Positions 52,050 through 62,892 of a stretch of 64,000 nt of DNA are shown here, piece after piece (position 1 is the stretch's first letter; each line of letters starts with the position of its first letter). Under the pieces are notes generated by a model. The model did not search any database. It was not told the origin of the DNA and worked only from the letters and a program-made list of their open reading frames with translations. Made by a program: the position numbers and the translations under genes. The DNA comes from Proteus terrae subsp. cibarius. GTDB taxonomy: Bacteria; Pseudomonadota; Gammaproteobacteria; Enterobacterales; Enterobacteriaceae. The stretch lies in the NCBI RefSeq assembly GCF_011045835.1, contig NZ_CP047349.1:3038001-3102000 (forward strand), in the 5' to 3' direction.

Positions 52050-52901
52050 TTAAACCGTAAATGGATATTTTATCGCTTCATGGCATTGATAACCTTCAAC
52101 GATAAAATCATCTGTTGTTACCCATGTTTCGATATCTTCCAACGTTTTGATTTTTGGATTGATATGTAATGTTGGTAACGGCAATGGTTCTCTTTTTAGT
52201 TGCACATCTCGCATCAGTGGTAATTGATTTTCATAGATATGTGCATTGATTATCTTATGAAATGCTTTACCCGGCTTATGACCTGTAATTTGAGCCACCA
52301 GCGCTAATAATACAAAGCACTGTATTTGGTTGAAATTTAAACCTAACGGCACATCACAACTACGTTGATAAGAGGTTAAATAAAGCATATCACCCACTAA
52401 TGAAAACGTGTGTGTATGCATACAAGGACGTAAACAACCTAGCTCAGTTTCACCTGGATTATAGAACGTTACGATTTCGCCACGATCATCTATACCCTTA
52501 GAGAGGTCGTCTACCACTTTACGCAATTGGTCAAAATGGGAACCATCTGGACGTTGCCATTGGCGTCCTTGAACACCATAAACACGCCCCATATCGTCTT
52601 CACCTTTACGATGAGGGTTATTTAACCATGCCCCATTTTCATTAGCGTTTGCATTCCATGTATTGCAACCAATTTCACGAAATTGCGCTGCGCTGTCATA
52701 ACCGCGTAAATACCCTAACAACTCTGCAATTGCGGCTTTATAGAAGCTTTTACGTGTCGTTATCAGTGGAAATTGGTTATTTGCAACATCATATTCCAGA
52801 TCGGCATTAATCACCGTTAAACAACGGGTTCCTGTCCGTTTATTATCAATCCATTGCCCTTCATCGATAATGCGTTGACACAATGCCAGATACTGCTTCA
52901 T
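52050..52901 (-). CDS. thyA: Thymidylate synthase ThyA, Haemophilus-type
   Basis: ThyA methylates dUMP to dTMP using methylene-tetrahydrofolate. The catalytic Cys is in [13 protein letters not shown], and the dUMP-binding [17 protein letters not shown] segment is intact. This 283-aa protein is not the 264-aa E. coli type: it has [18 protein letters not shown] at the N-terminus and CLRPCMH instead of LAPCHA, features of the Haemophilus influenzae branch. The position between lgt and ppdA is nevertheless the E. coli one. Confidence 0.95.
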   Translation of the reverse strand: MKQYLALCQRIIDEGQWIDNKRTGTRCLTVINADLEYDVANNQFPLITTRKSFYKAAIAELLGYLRGYDSAAQFREIGCNTWNANANENGAWLNNPHRKGEDDMGRVYGVQGRQWQRPDGSHFDQLRKVVDDLSKGIDDRGEIVTFYNPGETELGCLRPCMHTHTFSLVGDMLYLTSYQRSCDVPLGLNFNQIQCFVLLALVAQITGHKPGKAFHKIINAHIYENQLPLMRDVQLKREPLPLPTLHINPKIKTLEDIETWVTTDDFIVEGYQCHEAIKYPFTV

Positions 52902-52946
52902 GTTGTCTCTCTTGTAATTAGCTAATAGTAAAAAATTTATCTCACA

Positions 52947-53837
52947 CTATTTGTGAGCAGGTGTTGGATTTTGTGGTGTCTTTTTATCTTGACGATAAGC
53001 CCATACCATAAAAATAATACCCAATAAAATCATTGGAATTGAAAGTATTTGTCCCATACTCACACCACCAAATAATCCTAGTTGTGCATCTGGTTGGCGG
53101 AAGAATTCAACAATAATACGGAATGCACCATAACCAATAAGGAATAAGCCTGACACACTACCAACTGGGCGGCTTTTGCGTACAAAGATATTCAGAATAA
53201 TAAATAACACCACACCTTCTAATAACATTTCATAAAGCTGTGATGGGTGGCGAGGTAAAACTCCATATTCTTGAATAATCGGGAGTAGTGTTGTTGGATC
53301 TTGGGCAACAAGTTGGAGATCTGCTGAACGTGAGGTTGGGAATAAGAAAGCCCAAGGCGTATCAAATGTAACGCGTCCCCATAATTCACCATTAATGAAG
53401 TTACCAATGCGGCCTAACCCTAAGCCAAATGGAATTAATGGTGCAACAAAGTCTGCCACTTGGAAGAATTTACGTTTAGTGCGTTTAGCAAACCAAATCA
53501 TGGCACAAATTACCCCAATTAAACCACCATGGAACGACATACCGCCATCCCACACTTTAAAGAGGTAAAGAGGATCATTTAAAAAGACAGGTAGGTTATA
53601 GAATAAAACATAACCTAAACGACCACCGATAAACACACCCACAAAACCGACATAAAGCAATGTTTCAACTTCACTTTTAGTCCAACCACTATTCGGTTTT
53701 GCCGCTCGACGGTTTGCAAGCCATAAGGCAAAAACAAACCCAACTAAATACATCATACCGTACCAATGTAATGACACTGGCCCGATAGAGAACATAACGG
53801 GATCAATCTCTGGAAATTTAAGGTAGCTTATACTCAT
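52947..53837 (-). CDS. lgt: Phosphatidylglycerol-prolipoprotein diacylglyceryl transferase Lgt
   Basis: Lgt attaches diacylglycerol to the lipobox Cys of prolipoproteins in the inner membrane. The Lgt signature [14 protein letters not shown] is at about 143-156, and the conserved SFHGGLIGV His/Gly loop at about 100. Seven hydrophobic segments span the protein (296 aa). The lysine-rich C-terminus ([12 protein letters not shown]) is cytoplasmic. thyA follows after 45 bases and ptsP precedes. Confidence 0.95.
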   Translation of the reverse strand: MSISYLKFPEIDPVMFSIGPVSLHWYGMMYLVGFVFALWLANRRAAKPNSGWTKSEVETLLYVGFVGVFIGGRLGYVLFYNLPVFLNDPLYLFKVWDGGMSFHGGLIGVICAMIWFAKRTKRKFFQVADFVAPLIPFGLGLGRIGNFINGELWGRVTFDTPWAFLFPTSRSADLQLVAQDPTTLLPIIQEYGVLPRHPSQLYEMLLEGVVLFIILNIFVRKSRPVGSVSGLFLIGYGAFRIIVEFFRQPDAQLGLFGGVSMGQILSIPMILLGIIFMVWAYRQDKKTPQNPTPAHK

Positions 53838-53916
53838 TATTCCCTACTTCACTTAATCAATAATTTCTGTGCTGGTCATTTATTACCAACATAGAAAAGG
53901 CTTATACGAAGGCTTA

Positions 53917-56163
53917 CTAGATACCTCCGCGAATTAATCCACCTAATCCTTGCCGTTCCATAAATTCAGAAGACAATTTTTTGATTTCTCTTGCCGTTTC
54001 AGCTTGCAACACCTGTTGCATAAAAGGCTGTAACATCACAGGATCAAGATGGCGCAATAAGTATTTTACCCTAGGTAAACTACGACCACTCATGCTTAAC
54101 TGCCTAAAACCGAGCCCTATTAACAGCAATGCCCCGATAGGCGTACCCGCCATTTCACCACAAACACTCACTGGCAACTGATAATATTGGCATTGTGTTG
54201 CAATCAAATTCAGTGAACGCAATAACGCAGGATGCAAATTATCATAGAGTAATGCTACATGGGTATTATTACGATCGACTGCAAGTAAGTATTGAGTCAA
54301 ATCGTTTGTTCCAACAGAGATAAAATCAACCCTATTAGCTAATTGTGACAACATAAACACCAATGAAGGTACTTCAAGCATAATACCTAACGGAGGTGGA
54401 ACACATTCACATTTTAGTTCTCGACTCACTTCATCACATGCTCGTAGTAGCAATGTTCTTGCTTCGTCAATTTCATCAATACTTGTCACCATCGGCAACA
54501 ATATTTTCAAATTTTTAAATTCGAGGTTTGCTTTTAGCATTGCACGTAGCTGAATAAGGAAAATTTCAGGTTGATCGAGCAATATTCTTATTCCTCTCCA
54601 ACCTAAGCAGGGATTTTCCTCATTAATTGGCATATAAGGAAGTTGCTTATCAGCCCCAATATCTAAAGCACGCAAGACAACGGGTTTATCAGGAAAAAAA
54701 GAGAGGATTTCACGGTAGCGATTTTTCTGTTCATCTTCTGAAGGAAAACCACTTTGTAGCATAAAAGGGATTTCTGTTCGATATAAACCAACGCCATCAA
54801 TTCCCACACTAATGCGTTGTTCATACTTTATATTTAATCCCGCATTCAGTTGGACGCTAACTGCCTCACCATTTTTTAAAACCGCTTGCTGTTCAAGTTG
54901 CTCTTCTGCAATTTGGCTTAATACGCTCTCTTCATCAATAATTTGTTTATATTCCTGAGTAATAAAAGGCTCGGGCTCGATAAAAATCTCACCACGATAA
55001 CCATCAAGAATAAGCATTCGATTATGTAAAAGCTCAGGCTGAATATCCGCACCCATAATTGCAGGTATACCCATTGCTCTAACAAGAATGGCAGAATGCG
55101 AGTGAGTTGCGCCATCTCGAACAATTACACCAGCTAGCTGTTGCTCTGGCAGCTCTGCTAATAAGCTTGCACTTAATTCATCAGCCACCAAAATAAAACG
55201 TTCTGGCCAAATATTGGTTGAGCTTAGATCATCATCTAAATGGAATAATAACCGGCGCCCTAATGCTTTAAGATCAGAAGCTCGCTCTCGCATATAACCA
55301 TCTTTCAGGCTAGAGAACTGGGCTGCAACTTTCTCAACCACCACTTTGACAGCCCATTCCGCAACATATCCTTGTGTAATGATTGCGGTCATTTTATGTT
55401 TGAGCTGAGGATCGTTAAGTAAATGCGAGTAGAGATCAAAAATGGCGGCACTCTCTTTTTGTGCATTCGCCATAAAGCGCTTACTAAAGCGGCGACATTC
55501 TGCGGTAGCATCTTCTAAAGCCACCATAAGTCGATTTAATTCTGCTTTTATATCAAGAGCACTGGCTTTAAAAACATTTTCAAGGACAGGTTGAGAGACT
55601 TCTTGCCAGCCATAAGCCATGACCACGCCAGTAGAAACTGAAAGTGCTTTAATACGACTTTGACGATATTGTCCAAAAAGCCCTTTAGTTTGTACTTGTG
55701 ATAATGTGGCACCAAGCTGTGTCGCCAGCGTCACCATAAAAGATTCTTCGCTCTCATTAAATAAGCGACGCTCTTTTTGCTGAACGACTAATACACCAAG
55801 GAGTTGGCGACGATAAACGATAGGAACGCCAAGAAAAGCGCGAAGATCATCTTCTTTAACTTGAGGAAGGTATTTAAAGCTAGGATGTTCACGAATATCA
55901 GCGAGGTTGATAAGCTCTGAAAGACGCCCCACTTCACCAACAACGCCTTCATCAAATGAAAGGCTAACAGCTCGCCCTCTAGGTTTTTTTAACCCTTTGG
56001 TCGCCATAAGATAAAAACAACTACGTTGTTTATCGGCAAGATAAATAGAACACACATCCGTGTGCATTGCCTGACACGTTTCCTTGACTAAGAGTTCAAG
56101 CGCTTCTGGAAGCCCTGCTGCCATAGCCACTTTTTCTACAATTTCTCGCAAACGTGTCAGCAT
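53917..56163 (-). CDS. ptsP: PTS-Ntr enzyme I, phosphoenolpyruvate-protein phosphotransferase PtsP
   Basis: PtsP starts the nitrogen-related phosphotransfer chain PtsP-NPr(PtsO)-EIIA-Ntr(PtsN), which senses glutamine and controls potassium and envelope processes. A GAF domain occupies about 1-127. The PEP-utiliser swivelling domain has GVIVRDGATHSHSAILVRAMG with the phosphorylated His near 356. The C-terminal TIM barrel has GVGLYRTEIPFM, LPMVTS and FISVGTNDLTQYLLAVDRNN. The 748-aa length is exact. It follows rppH by 8 bases. Confidence 0.96.
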   Translation of the reverse strand: MLTRLREIVEKVAMAAGLPEALELLVKETCQAMHTDVCSIYLADKQRSCFYLMATKGLKKPRGRAVSLSFDEGVVGEVGRLSELINLADIREHPSFKYLPQVKEDDLRAFLGVPIVYRRQLLGVLVVQQKERRLFNESEESFMVTLATQLGATLSQVQTKGLFGQYRQSRIKALSVSTGVVMAYGWQEVSQPVLENVFKASALDIKAELNRLMVALEDATAECRRFSKRFMANAQKESAAIFDLYSHLLNDPQLKHKMTAIITQGYVAEWAVKVVVEKVAAQFSSLKDGYMRERASDLKALGRRLLFHLDDDLSSTNIWPERFILVADELSASLLAELPEQQLAGVIVRDGATHSHSAILVRAMGIPAIMGADIQPELLHNRMLILDGYRGEIFIEPEPFITQEYKQIIDEESVLSQIAEEQLEQQAVLKNGEAVSVQLNAGLNIKYEQRISVGIDGVGLYRTEIPFMLQSGFPSEDEQKNRYREILSFFPDKPVVLRALDIGADKQLPYMPINEENPCLGWRGIRILLDQPEIFLIQLRAMLKANLEFKNLKILLPMVTSIDEIDEARTLLLRACDEVSRELKCECVPPPLGIMLEVPSLVFMLSQLANRVDFISVGTNDLTQYLLAVDRNNTHVALLYDNLHPALLRSLNLIATQCQYYQLPVSVCGEMAGTPIGALLLIGLGFRQLSMSGRSLPRVKYLLRHLDPVMLQPFMQQVLQAETAREIKKLSSEFMERQGLGGLIRGGI

Positions 56164-56171
56164 AGTGTTAT

Positions 56172-56702
56172 CTAATACCTTTTACGCCGATATCCATACG
56201 ATGGACGCGGTAAAGACACTTGTTCTTGCAATGGCATGACTACTGGTGCGAACTCTTTCATGACACGTCGATAAACATCGCGTTTAAAAGAGACGACTTG
56301 TCGAACAGGATACCAATAACTCACCCAACGCCAGCCATCAAATTCTGGCGTTTTGCTTTGTTGAACATTAATGTCTTTATCATTACTTGTTAACTGCAAA
56401 AGGAACCAACGCTGTTTTTGTCCAATACAAACAGGTTTCGTGTCCCAACGCACCAAACGCTTAGGTAACTTGTAACGTAACCAGTTACGTGTGGAGGCAA
56501 GAATTTTGACATCCTTGCGACTTAACCCAACTTCTTCGAACAACTCTCGGTACATTGCCTGCTCTGGCGATTCTCCAGGGTTAATTCCTCCTTGAGGAAA
56601 CTGCCATGAATGTTGCCCATAGCGACGAGCCCAAAGCACTTGCCCTTGCCGATTACAAATTACAATCCCTACATTCGGGCGGTAGCCATCATCATCGATC
56701 AC
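56172..56702 (-). CDS. rppH: RNA pyrophosphohydrolase RppH (NudH)
   Basis: RppH removes pyrophosphate from the 5' end of mRNAs and so triggers RNase E decay. The Nudix box is [23 protein letters not shown] (about 38-60), with all catalytic Glu residues. The length of 176 aa and the basic C-terminus fit the family. It heads the rppH-ptsP-lgt-thyA strand and is divergent from the thi operon. Confidence 0.96.
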   Translation of the reverse strand: MIDDDGYRPNVGIVICNRQGQVLWARRYGQHSWQFPQGGINPGESPEQAMYRELFEEVGLSRKDVKILASTRNWLRYKLPKRLVRWDTKPVCIGQKQRWFLLQLTSNDKDINVQQSKTPEFDGWRWVSYWYPVRQVVSFKRDVYRRVMKEFAPVVMPLQEQVSLPRPSYGYRRKRY

Positions 56703-56817
56703 TAGACTACCTCAATAACCAAATTTGAAAGATAACTCATTGTTTCATACTACCCACAAACGGTAAACCTCTATCAACAGACTTTGCACAACGCGCGTAT
56801 TTATCTACAATGGGAAA

Positions 56818-56902
56818 ATCTCAACGGGGTGCCTTTCTATTTCTAGGCTGAGAAAAACTCGTGGAACCTGATCCAGCTAATACTGGCGTAGGGATTTGAG
56901 TC
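56818..56902 (+). promoter_or_regulatory. TPP riboswitch (thi box)
   Basis: The conserved core is complete: ACGGGGTGCC, GGCTGAGA, ACCTGATCCAGCTAATACTG and GCGTAGGGA, closed by a P1 stem CTCAA/TTGAG. It precedes thiB and should switch off the thiamine transporter when thiamine pyrophosphate is abundant. Confidence 0.95.
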
Positions 56903-56938
56903 AGGATGTTGCAATATTTATTGGTTTGCCATCCTCAC

Positions 56939-56969
56939 TCCTCAGATCCTACCTGACTTTTACTGAGGA
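56939..56969 (+). promoter_or_regulatory. Shine-Dalgarno-sequestering hairpin of the thiB riboswitch
   Basis: TCCTCAG pairs perfectly with CTGAGGA, which contains the GAGGA ribosome-binding site 8 bases before the thiB GTG. The 17-base loop lies between. This is the likely OFF state of a translational riboswitch. Confidence 0.6.
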
Positions 56970-56976
56970 ACTAAAC

Positions 56977-57990
56977 GTGTTAACTAAATCACTTCGCTTT
57001 ACTTTCTTGCTCAGCGCACTGGGTATTATGAGCACTTTTTCGACTCAAGCTTTAGCACAAAAACCCACACTCACTGTTTACACTTATGATTCATTTACCG
57101 CAGATTGGGGTCCAGGGCCTGCAATAAAAAAAGCGTTTGAACAGCAATGTGATTGTGAACTAAAACTGGTTGCTCTGTCTGATGGTGTGTCTTTACTTAA
57201 TCGCTTACGTATGGAAGGTGATAAAAGTAAGGCGGATATTATTTTAGGATTAGATAACAATTTGATCCATGCAGCAAAAGAAACTGGGCTTTTCGCACCA
57301 AGTAATATCGATACATCTAAACTCACCTTACCTGAAAAATGGACTGACGACACTTTTGTACCTTATGACTACGGCTACTTTGCTTTTATTTATGATAAAA
57401 ACCGTATCCAAAATCCGCCTAAAAGCATGGCCGAACTGCTAAACAGCAAAGAAAAATGGAAGATCCTCTATCAAGATCCTCGCACCAGTACTCCAGGTTT
57501 AGGTTTAATGCTATGGATGCAGTCACTTTATCCTGAAAACACCGCGACTGAATGGAAAAAATTGTCAGAAAAAACGCTGACCGTCACTAAAGGTTGGAGT
57601 GAGTCTTATGGCTTATTCTTAAAAGGTGAAGGTGATTTTGTGCTGAGTTACACATCATCTCCGGGTTATCACATCCTAGCAGACAAAAAAGATAACTATG
57701 CAGCAGCGATTTTTGATGAAGGACACTACTTGCAAGTCGAAGTTGCTGCAAAACTTAAATCGAGCAAACAACCTGAGCTAGCACAGCAATTTATGCAGTT
57801 TATGTTAACACCTGCATTCCAAGAAACTATACCGACTACCAATTGGATGTATCCTGTTATAGATATGCCATTGCCTGAGGTCTATTCTTTAATGCCTAAA
57901 CCTGGGAAATCATTGCAATTTGATGCAGAAGTTGTCGCAAAAGAGCGCCAGACATGGACACGTAATTGGCAATCAGCGGTTAGTCGCTAA
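56977..57990 (+). CDS. thiB: Thiamine ABC transporter substrate-binding protein ThiB (TbpA)
   Basis: ThiB is the periplasmic receptor for thiamine, TMP and TPP. The GTG start is chosen because GAGGA lies 8 bases upstream and a signal peptide follows directly (LTKSLRFTFLLSALGIMSTF, cleavage after QALA). An earlier in-frame ATG lies inside the riboswitch aptamer. The mature chain begins KPTLTVYTYDSFTADWGPGP, near-identical to E. coli TbpA, and YQDPRTSTPGLGLMLWMQ is a further family block. The protein has 337 aa. Its stop overlaps the thiP start. Confidence 0.94.
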   Translation: MLTKSLRFTFLLSALGIMSTFSTQALAQKPTLTVYTYDSFTADWGPGPAIKKAFEQQCDCELKLVALSDGVSLLNRLRMEGDKSKADIILGLDNNLIHAAKETGLFAPSNIDTSKLTLPEKWTDDTFVPYDYGYFAFIYDKNRIQNPPKSMAELLNSKEKWKILYQDPRTSTPGLGLMLWMQSLYPENTATEWKKLSEKTLTVTKGWSESYGLFLKGEGDFVLSYTSSPGYHILADKKDNYAAAIFDEGHYLQVEVAAKLKSSKQPELAQQFMQFMLTPAFQETIPTTNWMYPVIDMPLPEVYSLMPKPGKSLQFDAEVVAKERQTWTRNWQSAVSR

Positions 57991-59570
57991 TGGGAAGATG
58001 GCTTATCCCGGGGCTATGTGCCTCGGGTTTACTGCTTATCGTGGCGTTATTGTCATTTGGCGCATTGTGGTTTAATGCACCAAGTGGTGAACTGTCCTCG
58101 ATTTTTGCTGATGAATATTTATGGCATGTCATTCGTTTTACTTTCTGGCAAGCCTTTTTATCCGCCCTATTTTCAATATTACCTGCTATTTGGCTCGCCA
58201 AAGCACTCTATCGACGCCAATTTAAAGGGCGAACACTGTTTTTACGCCTATGTGCCATGAGCCTTGTATTACCGGTTTTAGTCGCCCTTTTTGGCATTTT
58301 AACGGTTTATGGCAGAGCAGGATGGATTGCTCAAATTTGTGAATGGCTAGGGATCGACTACCAATTTACGCCTTATGGTTTGCAAGGCATTTTATTAGCT
58401 CACATCTTTTTCAATATGCCATTAACAACCAGAATGCTATTACAAGCACTTGAAAGCATCTCATCAGAGCAACGCCAATTAGCCTCACAGTTAGGCATGA
58501 ATGGCTGGCAATGTTTTCGCTTTCTGGAATTCCCTTATTTATGGCGACAAATGCTCCCCACAGCATCACTGATCTTTATGCTCTGCTTTGCAAGCTTTGC
58601 TACTGTGTTGGCTTTAGGCGGAGGCCCCGCAGCAACAACGGTTGAACTCGCTATTTATCAAGCATTAAGTTATGACTACGATTTACATCGTGCTGCGCTT
58701 TTAGCCCTGATCCAGCTTTTTTGTTGTTTAGGCTTAGTGCTTATCAGCCAAAAGCTAAAAGGCTCTCTTTTTGTGGGAAACAATCAAAAGCTACCTTGGC
58801 GTGATCCCTATGATCCACTCTTTAGCAAAATAACTGATGGTTTGATTATCACTCTTGCGATCCTCTTTTTAGTGCCGCCCATTTTGGCCGTGATCACCGA
58901 TGGCCTTAATAGCCAATTTATACGTGTTATACAACAGCCTATACTTTGGCAAGCTTTTACAACTTCACTGATTATTGCTATTGGTGCGGGTATTGTCTGT
59001 GTTGTATTAACGATGATGTTGCTATGGAGTAGCCGAGAACTGCGCTTACGCCATTTTAAAAAAGCCGGACAAGCCATGGAAATGAGTGGTTTGATTATTC
59101 TGGCGATGCCGGGCATTGTATTGGCAACAGGCTTTTTTCTGTTATTAAACAATACGATCGGATTACCTGAATCACCTTATATTTTAGTGATTTTGACCAA
59201 CGCATTGATTGCCATTCCTTATGCTTTAAAAGTGTTGGAAAACCCGATGAATGATATCGCTTCGCGTTATGGCCTTTTATGTCAGTCGCTGAATTTGCAA
59301 GGAATAAACCGACTTCGTTGGATAGAACTACGTGCATTAAAGAAACCAATCTCACAAGCACTTGCCTTTGCTTGTGTTATTTCTATTGGTGACTTTGGTA
59401 TTGTTGCCCTATTTGGTAATGAAACATTTAGAACATTGCCTTTCTATCTTTATCAGCAAATTGGCGCTTACCACACACAAGATGGTGCAGTAACAGCCAT
59501 GATCTTATTGCTACTTTGCTTCTCTCTTTTTAGCCTAATAGAACGATTAGCTGGAAAATCTCATGATTAA
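57990..59570 (+). CDS. thiP: Thiamine ABC transporter permease ThiP
   Basis: ThiP is the inner-membrane channel of the thiamine importer. It is a fused double permease with two binding-protein-dependent transport domains (about 55-260 and 320-520), each with an EAA-type loop, for example [20 protein letters not shown] and [20 protein letters not shown]. About twelve hydrophobic segments are seen. At 526 aa it is full length. The start overlaps the thiB stop (TAATG) and the end overlaps thiQ by 8 bases. Confidence 0.95.
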   Translation: MGRWLIPGLCASGLLLIVALLSFGALWFNAPSGELSSIFADEYLWHVIRFTFWQAFLSALFSILPAIWLAKALYRRQFKGRTLFLRLCAMSLVLPVLVALFGILTVYGRAGWIAQICEWLGIDYQFTPYGLQGILLAHIFFNMPLTTRMLLQALESISSEQRQLASQLGMNGWQCFRFLEFPYLWRQMLPTASLIFMLCFASFATVLALGGGPAATTVELAIYQALSYDYDLHRAALLALIQLFCCLGLVLISQKLKGSLFVGNNQKLPWRDPYDPLFSKITDGLIITLAILFLVPPILAVITDGLNSQFIRVIQQPILWQAFTTSLIIAIGAGIVCVVLTMMLLWSSRELRLRHFKKAGQAMEMSGLIILAMPGIVLATGFFLLLNNTIGLPESPYILVILTNALIAIPYALKVLENPMNDIASRYGLLCQSLNLQGINRLRWIELRALKKPISQALAFACVISIGDFGIVALFGNETFRTLPFYLYQQIGAYHTQDGAVTAMILLLLCFSLFSLIERLAGKSHD

Positions 59571-60264
59571 ATTAGAGCACCTTGCTTACACCTATGAACA
59601 CCAACATCTCTTGTTTAATCTAACGGTTAATGCAGGAGAACGCATTGCTGTATTAGGCCCAAGTGGTGCAGGTAAAAGCACATTACTCAGTTTAATTGCT
59701 GGTTTTTTACCATCAGAAAAGGGAAGCCTGTTTCTTAATGGGCAAGATCATACAAAAACAGTACCGGCAAAACGCCCTATTTCTATGTTATTTCAAGATA
59801 ATAATTTATTCCCTCATTTGACTGTAAGGCAAAATATTGGCTTGGGATTAAATCCGGGATTAAAGCTGACTGAAGATCAAAAAGCGTTATTAGAGAGTCG
59901 AGCAGAACAAGTAGCGCTTAGTGAATATCTTGAACGTTTACCTTCTCAATTATCAGGTGGCCAGCGTCAACGTGTTGCTATTGCACGTTGCCTTGTTCGC
60001 GAACAACCTATTTTGTTGCTTGATGAGCCTTTTTCTGCACTCGATCCTGCTTTACGTATTGAGATGTTGGCATTACTCGAGCAACTTTGTCGTGAAAAAG
60101 CGTTAACCTTATTGATGGTTTCTCATAGCTTAGAAGATGCAGCAAAAATCGCCTCAAGAGCGATTGTGATAGATAACGGTATGATTGTGTATGATGGAAA
60201 TACACAATCACTAATAAATGGTGAAGTGGATCAATCACTTATTTTAGGTATTCCGTTTAATTAA
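59563..60264 (+). CDS. thiQ: Thiamine ABC transporter ATP-binding protein ThiQ
   Basis: ThiQ is the ATPase driving thiamine uptake. Walker A is [12 protein letters not shown] (about 32-43), the signature [14 protein letters not shown] (about 127-140) and Walker [14 protein letters not shown] (about 147-159); the switch His is in [11 protein letters not shown]. At 233 aa it matches the family. It is the last gene of thiBPQ, and no clear terminator follows before polB. Confidence 0.95.
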   Translation: MIKLEHLAYTYEHQHLLFNLTVNAGERIAVLGPSGAGKSTLLSLIAGFLPSEKGSLFLNGQDHTKTVPAKRPISMLFQDNNLFPHLTVRQNIGLGLNPGLKLTEDQKALLESRAEQVALSEYLERLPSQLSGGQRQRVAIARCLVREQPILLLDEPFSALDPALRIEMLALLEQLCREKALTLLMVSHSLEDAAKIASRAIVIDNGMIVYDGNTQSLINGEVDQSLILGIPFN

Positions 60265-60280
60265 TCTTAGCTAAAATTAA

Positions 60281-60300
60281 CTGTATAAATAACCACTACA
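60281..60300 (+). promoter_or_regulatory. Degenerate LexA-box-like sequence upstream of polB
   Basis: CTGTATAAATAACCACTACA resembles the E. coli polB (dinA) LexA site, CTGT-ATAAAACC-ACAG, but has two extra bases in the middle and lacks the right half-site. It probably no longer binds LexA well. Confidence 0.3.
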
Positions 60301-60352
60301 TTGACTATAATAAACACATCTTTAATGAATTATTAGTGTTTATTAGGTGCTC

Positions 60353-62707
60353 ATGATTGGTCATACGGAACAAGGCTTTATTCTTACTCGTCACTGGAGC
60401 GACACACCGAAAGGTATTGTCGTCTCTTATTGGCTGGCTACGGATAATGGCCCACGTAAAATTACGGTTCCTATGCAACGCGCAATTGGCTTTGTTGCCC
60501 GCCAACATGAAACTGTTTTGCGTTCTCTCATTAATAAAAATCCTGATATTGAAATTAGCCCTCTCGATTTAAAAGATTTCGAAAGGCAACCCGTCTTTGG
60601 TATTTATTGCAAACAATACCGCCAACTTGTCCAACTTGAGCAACAACTTAAAGAGCACCATATTCGCCTTTATGAAGCGGATATCCGCCCTCATGAACGT
60701 TATATGATGGAGCGATTTATCACCGCGCCAGTTTGGTTTCGTTATCAACAAAATAATATTACTACATTAAAACCAGCACCAGATTATCGCCCAGCACTTC
60801 GAGCTGTCTCTTTAGATATCGAAACTAGTGAATTTGGTGAGCTTTACTCTATTGGGCTTGCAGGCTGTGATGATAATGTAGTGTTTATGCTTACTGATGA
60901 GTTACCCATAGAGAGCGAAAGTCAGCAACCAGAAGGTTATCGCTTATGTTATGTCAGTAGCCGATTGCGTTTAATTGAAAAGTTAAATGAGTGGATGCAA
61001 CATTACGATCCTGATGCAATTATCGGTTGGAATCTGATCCAATTCGATCTGCGTATTTTGTACACACATGCCCAACGTTACGGCGCCAGTTTATTATTAG
61101 GTCGCCAAAACAGTCCATTAGAATGGCGAGAGCATGGATTTAAAAAAGGTCATTTTTTTGCTTCGGCTCAAGGTCGTTTAATTATCGATGGTATCGATGC
61201 ATTAAAAATGGCGACATGGAATTTTCCCTCTTTTAGCCTCGAATCTGTTGCTCAAACACTATTAGGTGAAGGTAAAGCCATCGATACACCTTACGCCAGA
61301 ATGGATGAAATTAATCGACGCTTTAAAGAAGATAAACCCGCACTGGCTTATTATAATTGGCAAGACTGTGTCTTAGTAAACCGTATCTTTGATGCGACAT
61401 CTCTTATGGCATTCTTATTGGAGAGAGCTTGTGTTACGGGGCTTTCCGTTGATAGAAGCGGAGGATCTGTGGCTGCGTTTACACATCTCTATCTCCCTTC
61501 GATGCACCGCATTGGATATGTTGCACCTAACCAAGGCGAAAAACCCGAAGAACATAGCCCCGGTGGTTTTGTCATGGACTCAGCTCCCGGCTTATATGAT
61601 TCTGTTGTTGTGCTTGATTACAAAAGCCTTTATCCCTCTATTATTCGTACTTTTTTAATCGATCCCGTAGGGATGATTGAAGGAATGCACCAACCTGATG
61701 AAAAGTTTTCTATTTCTGGATTTCGTCAAGCACGATTTTCGCGAGAACTACACTGCTTACCCGCTATTGTGTCGCAAATTTGGCATGAAAGAGACAACGC
61801 GAAATTACATAAAAATGCTCCACTCTCTCAAGCACTCAAAATTATTATGAACGCTTTTTATGGTGTTTTAGGCTCTGTCGGTTGTCGCTTTTTTGATCCT
61901 CGCTTAGCGTCTTCCATCACGCTACGAGGCCATGAAATCATGAAAAAAACGCGAGAATTAATTGAAGCCAAAGGTTATCAAGTTATTTATGGCGATACTG
62001 ATTCAACCTTTGTTTGGCTAAAATCACCTCACACAGAGCAACAAGCACAACAGATTGGGTATCAGCTAGTACAAGATGTCAATCAGTGGTGGAAAACACA
62101 TCTTTTTGAAAACTACCAACTCGATTGCAAATTAGAACTAGAATACGAAACCCATTATCGTCGCTTTTTAATGCCCACGATCCGAGGTATGGAGACAGGT
62201 AGCAAGAAACGCTACGCCGGGCTCAGCAATGATAAAATGGTGTTTAAAGGATTAGAAACCGTCAGAACAGATTGGACGCCACTCGCTCAGAAATTTCAAC
62301 AAGAGCTTTATACTCGTATTTTTCACCAGCAACCTTATCAGCAGTTTATTCGTGATTATGTCGCAGATACGCTTTCAGGGAAATATGATGATAGATTGGT
62401 GTATCGTAAACGGTTACGTCGAAAATTATCAGAATATCAGCACCACGTCCCCCCTCATGTCAAAGCAGCACGTAAAGCGGATGAATATAATTTATCCAAA
62501 AATAGACCTCAACAATATCAGCAAGGCGGTTGGATTAGTTATATAATTACCCTCTTGGGGCCTGAGCCATTAGAGCATATTACCGCTGCACCTGATTATG
62601 AGCACTATATAAATAAGCAGTTAATGCCTATTGCAGATGCAATCCTCCCTTTTATACAAGATGATTTTTCAACCTTGTTAAATGGGCAAATGACACTCTC
62701 ATTTTAA
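60353..62707 (+). CDS. polB: DNA polymerase II PolB
   Basis: PolB is a B-family polymerase with 3'-5' proofreading used in replication restart and translesion synthesis. Exonuclease motifs: [20 protein letters not shown] (about 155-175) and [14 protein letters not shown]. Polymerase motifs: [20 protein letters not shown] (about 420) and [14 protein letters not shown] (about 545). I chose the ATG that has AGG 5 bases upstream (784 aa); a GTG two codons earlier is possible. rapA follows as in E. coli. Confidence 0.95.
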   Translation: MIGHTEQGFILTRHWSDTPKGIVVSYWLATDNGPRKITVPMQRAIGFVARQHETVLRSLINKNPDIEISPLDLKDFERQPVFGIYCKQYRQLVQLEQQLKEHHIRLYEADIRPHERYMMERFITAPVWFRYQQNNITTLKPAPDYRPALRAVSLDIETSEFGELYSIGLAGCDDNVVFMLTDELPIESESQQPEGYRLCYVSSRLRLIEKLNEWMQHYDPDAIIGWNLIQFDLRILYTHAQRYGASLLLGRQNSPLEWREHGFKKGHFFASAQGRLIIDGIDALKMATWNFPSFSLESVAQTLLGEGKAIDTPYARMDEINRRFKEDKPALAYYNWQDCVLVNRIFDATSLMAFLLERACVTGLSVDRSGGSVAAFTHLYLPSMHRIGYVAPNQGEKPEEHSPGGFVMDSAPGLYDSVVVLDYKSLYPSIIRTFLIDPVGMIEGMHQPDEKFSISGFRQARFSRELHCLPAIVSQIWHERDNAKLHKNAPLSQALKIIMNAFYGVLGSVGCRFFDPRLASSITLRGHEIMKKTRELIEAKGYQVIYGDTDSTFVWLKSPHTEQQAQQIGYQLVQDVNQWWKTHLFENYQLDCKLELEYETHYRRFLMPTIRGMETGSKKRYAGLSNDKMVFKGLETVRTDWTPLAQKFQQELYTRIFHQQPYQQFIRDYVADTLSGKYDDRLVYRKRLRRKLSEYQHHVPPHVKAARKADEYNLSKNRPQQYQQGGWISYIITLLGPEPLEHITAAPDYEHYINKQLMPIADAILPFIQDDFSTLLNGQMTLSF

Positions 62708-62892
62708 GTTGTGTTATTTTGCAGGTGACGGTTTGCTTTGCATCTATTAACATAACGCCCCTTTGGTGATAATTAGCTTTTCTTTGTTTAAAGAATAAGC
62801 CCTTTTTATCCCGCAGATTTTAATGACAACACCGCAATACTGCATTCATTAATAATTCCTAAATTATATATTTGAGAGCTGAGTTTATATAT
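62708..62892 (+). promoter_or_regulatory. polB-rapA intergenic region
   Basis: About 185 bases with no ORF or RNA that I can support. It should contain the rapA promoter. Sequence just before the rapA ATG (TTTGAGAGCTGAGTTTAT) has no strong ribosome-binding site. Confidence 0.25.

Noticed and set aside
56896..56976. N-terminal extension of ThiB starting at an ATG in the riboswitch
   Set aside because: The ATG lies inside the TPP aptamer, has no ribosome-binding site, and would place about 27 non-conserved residues before the signal peptide.
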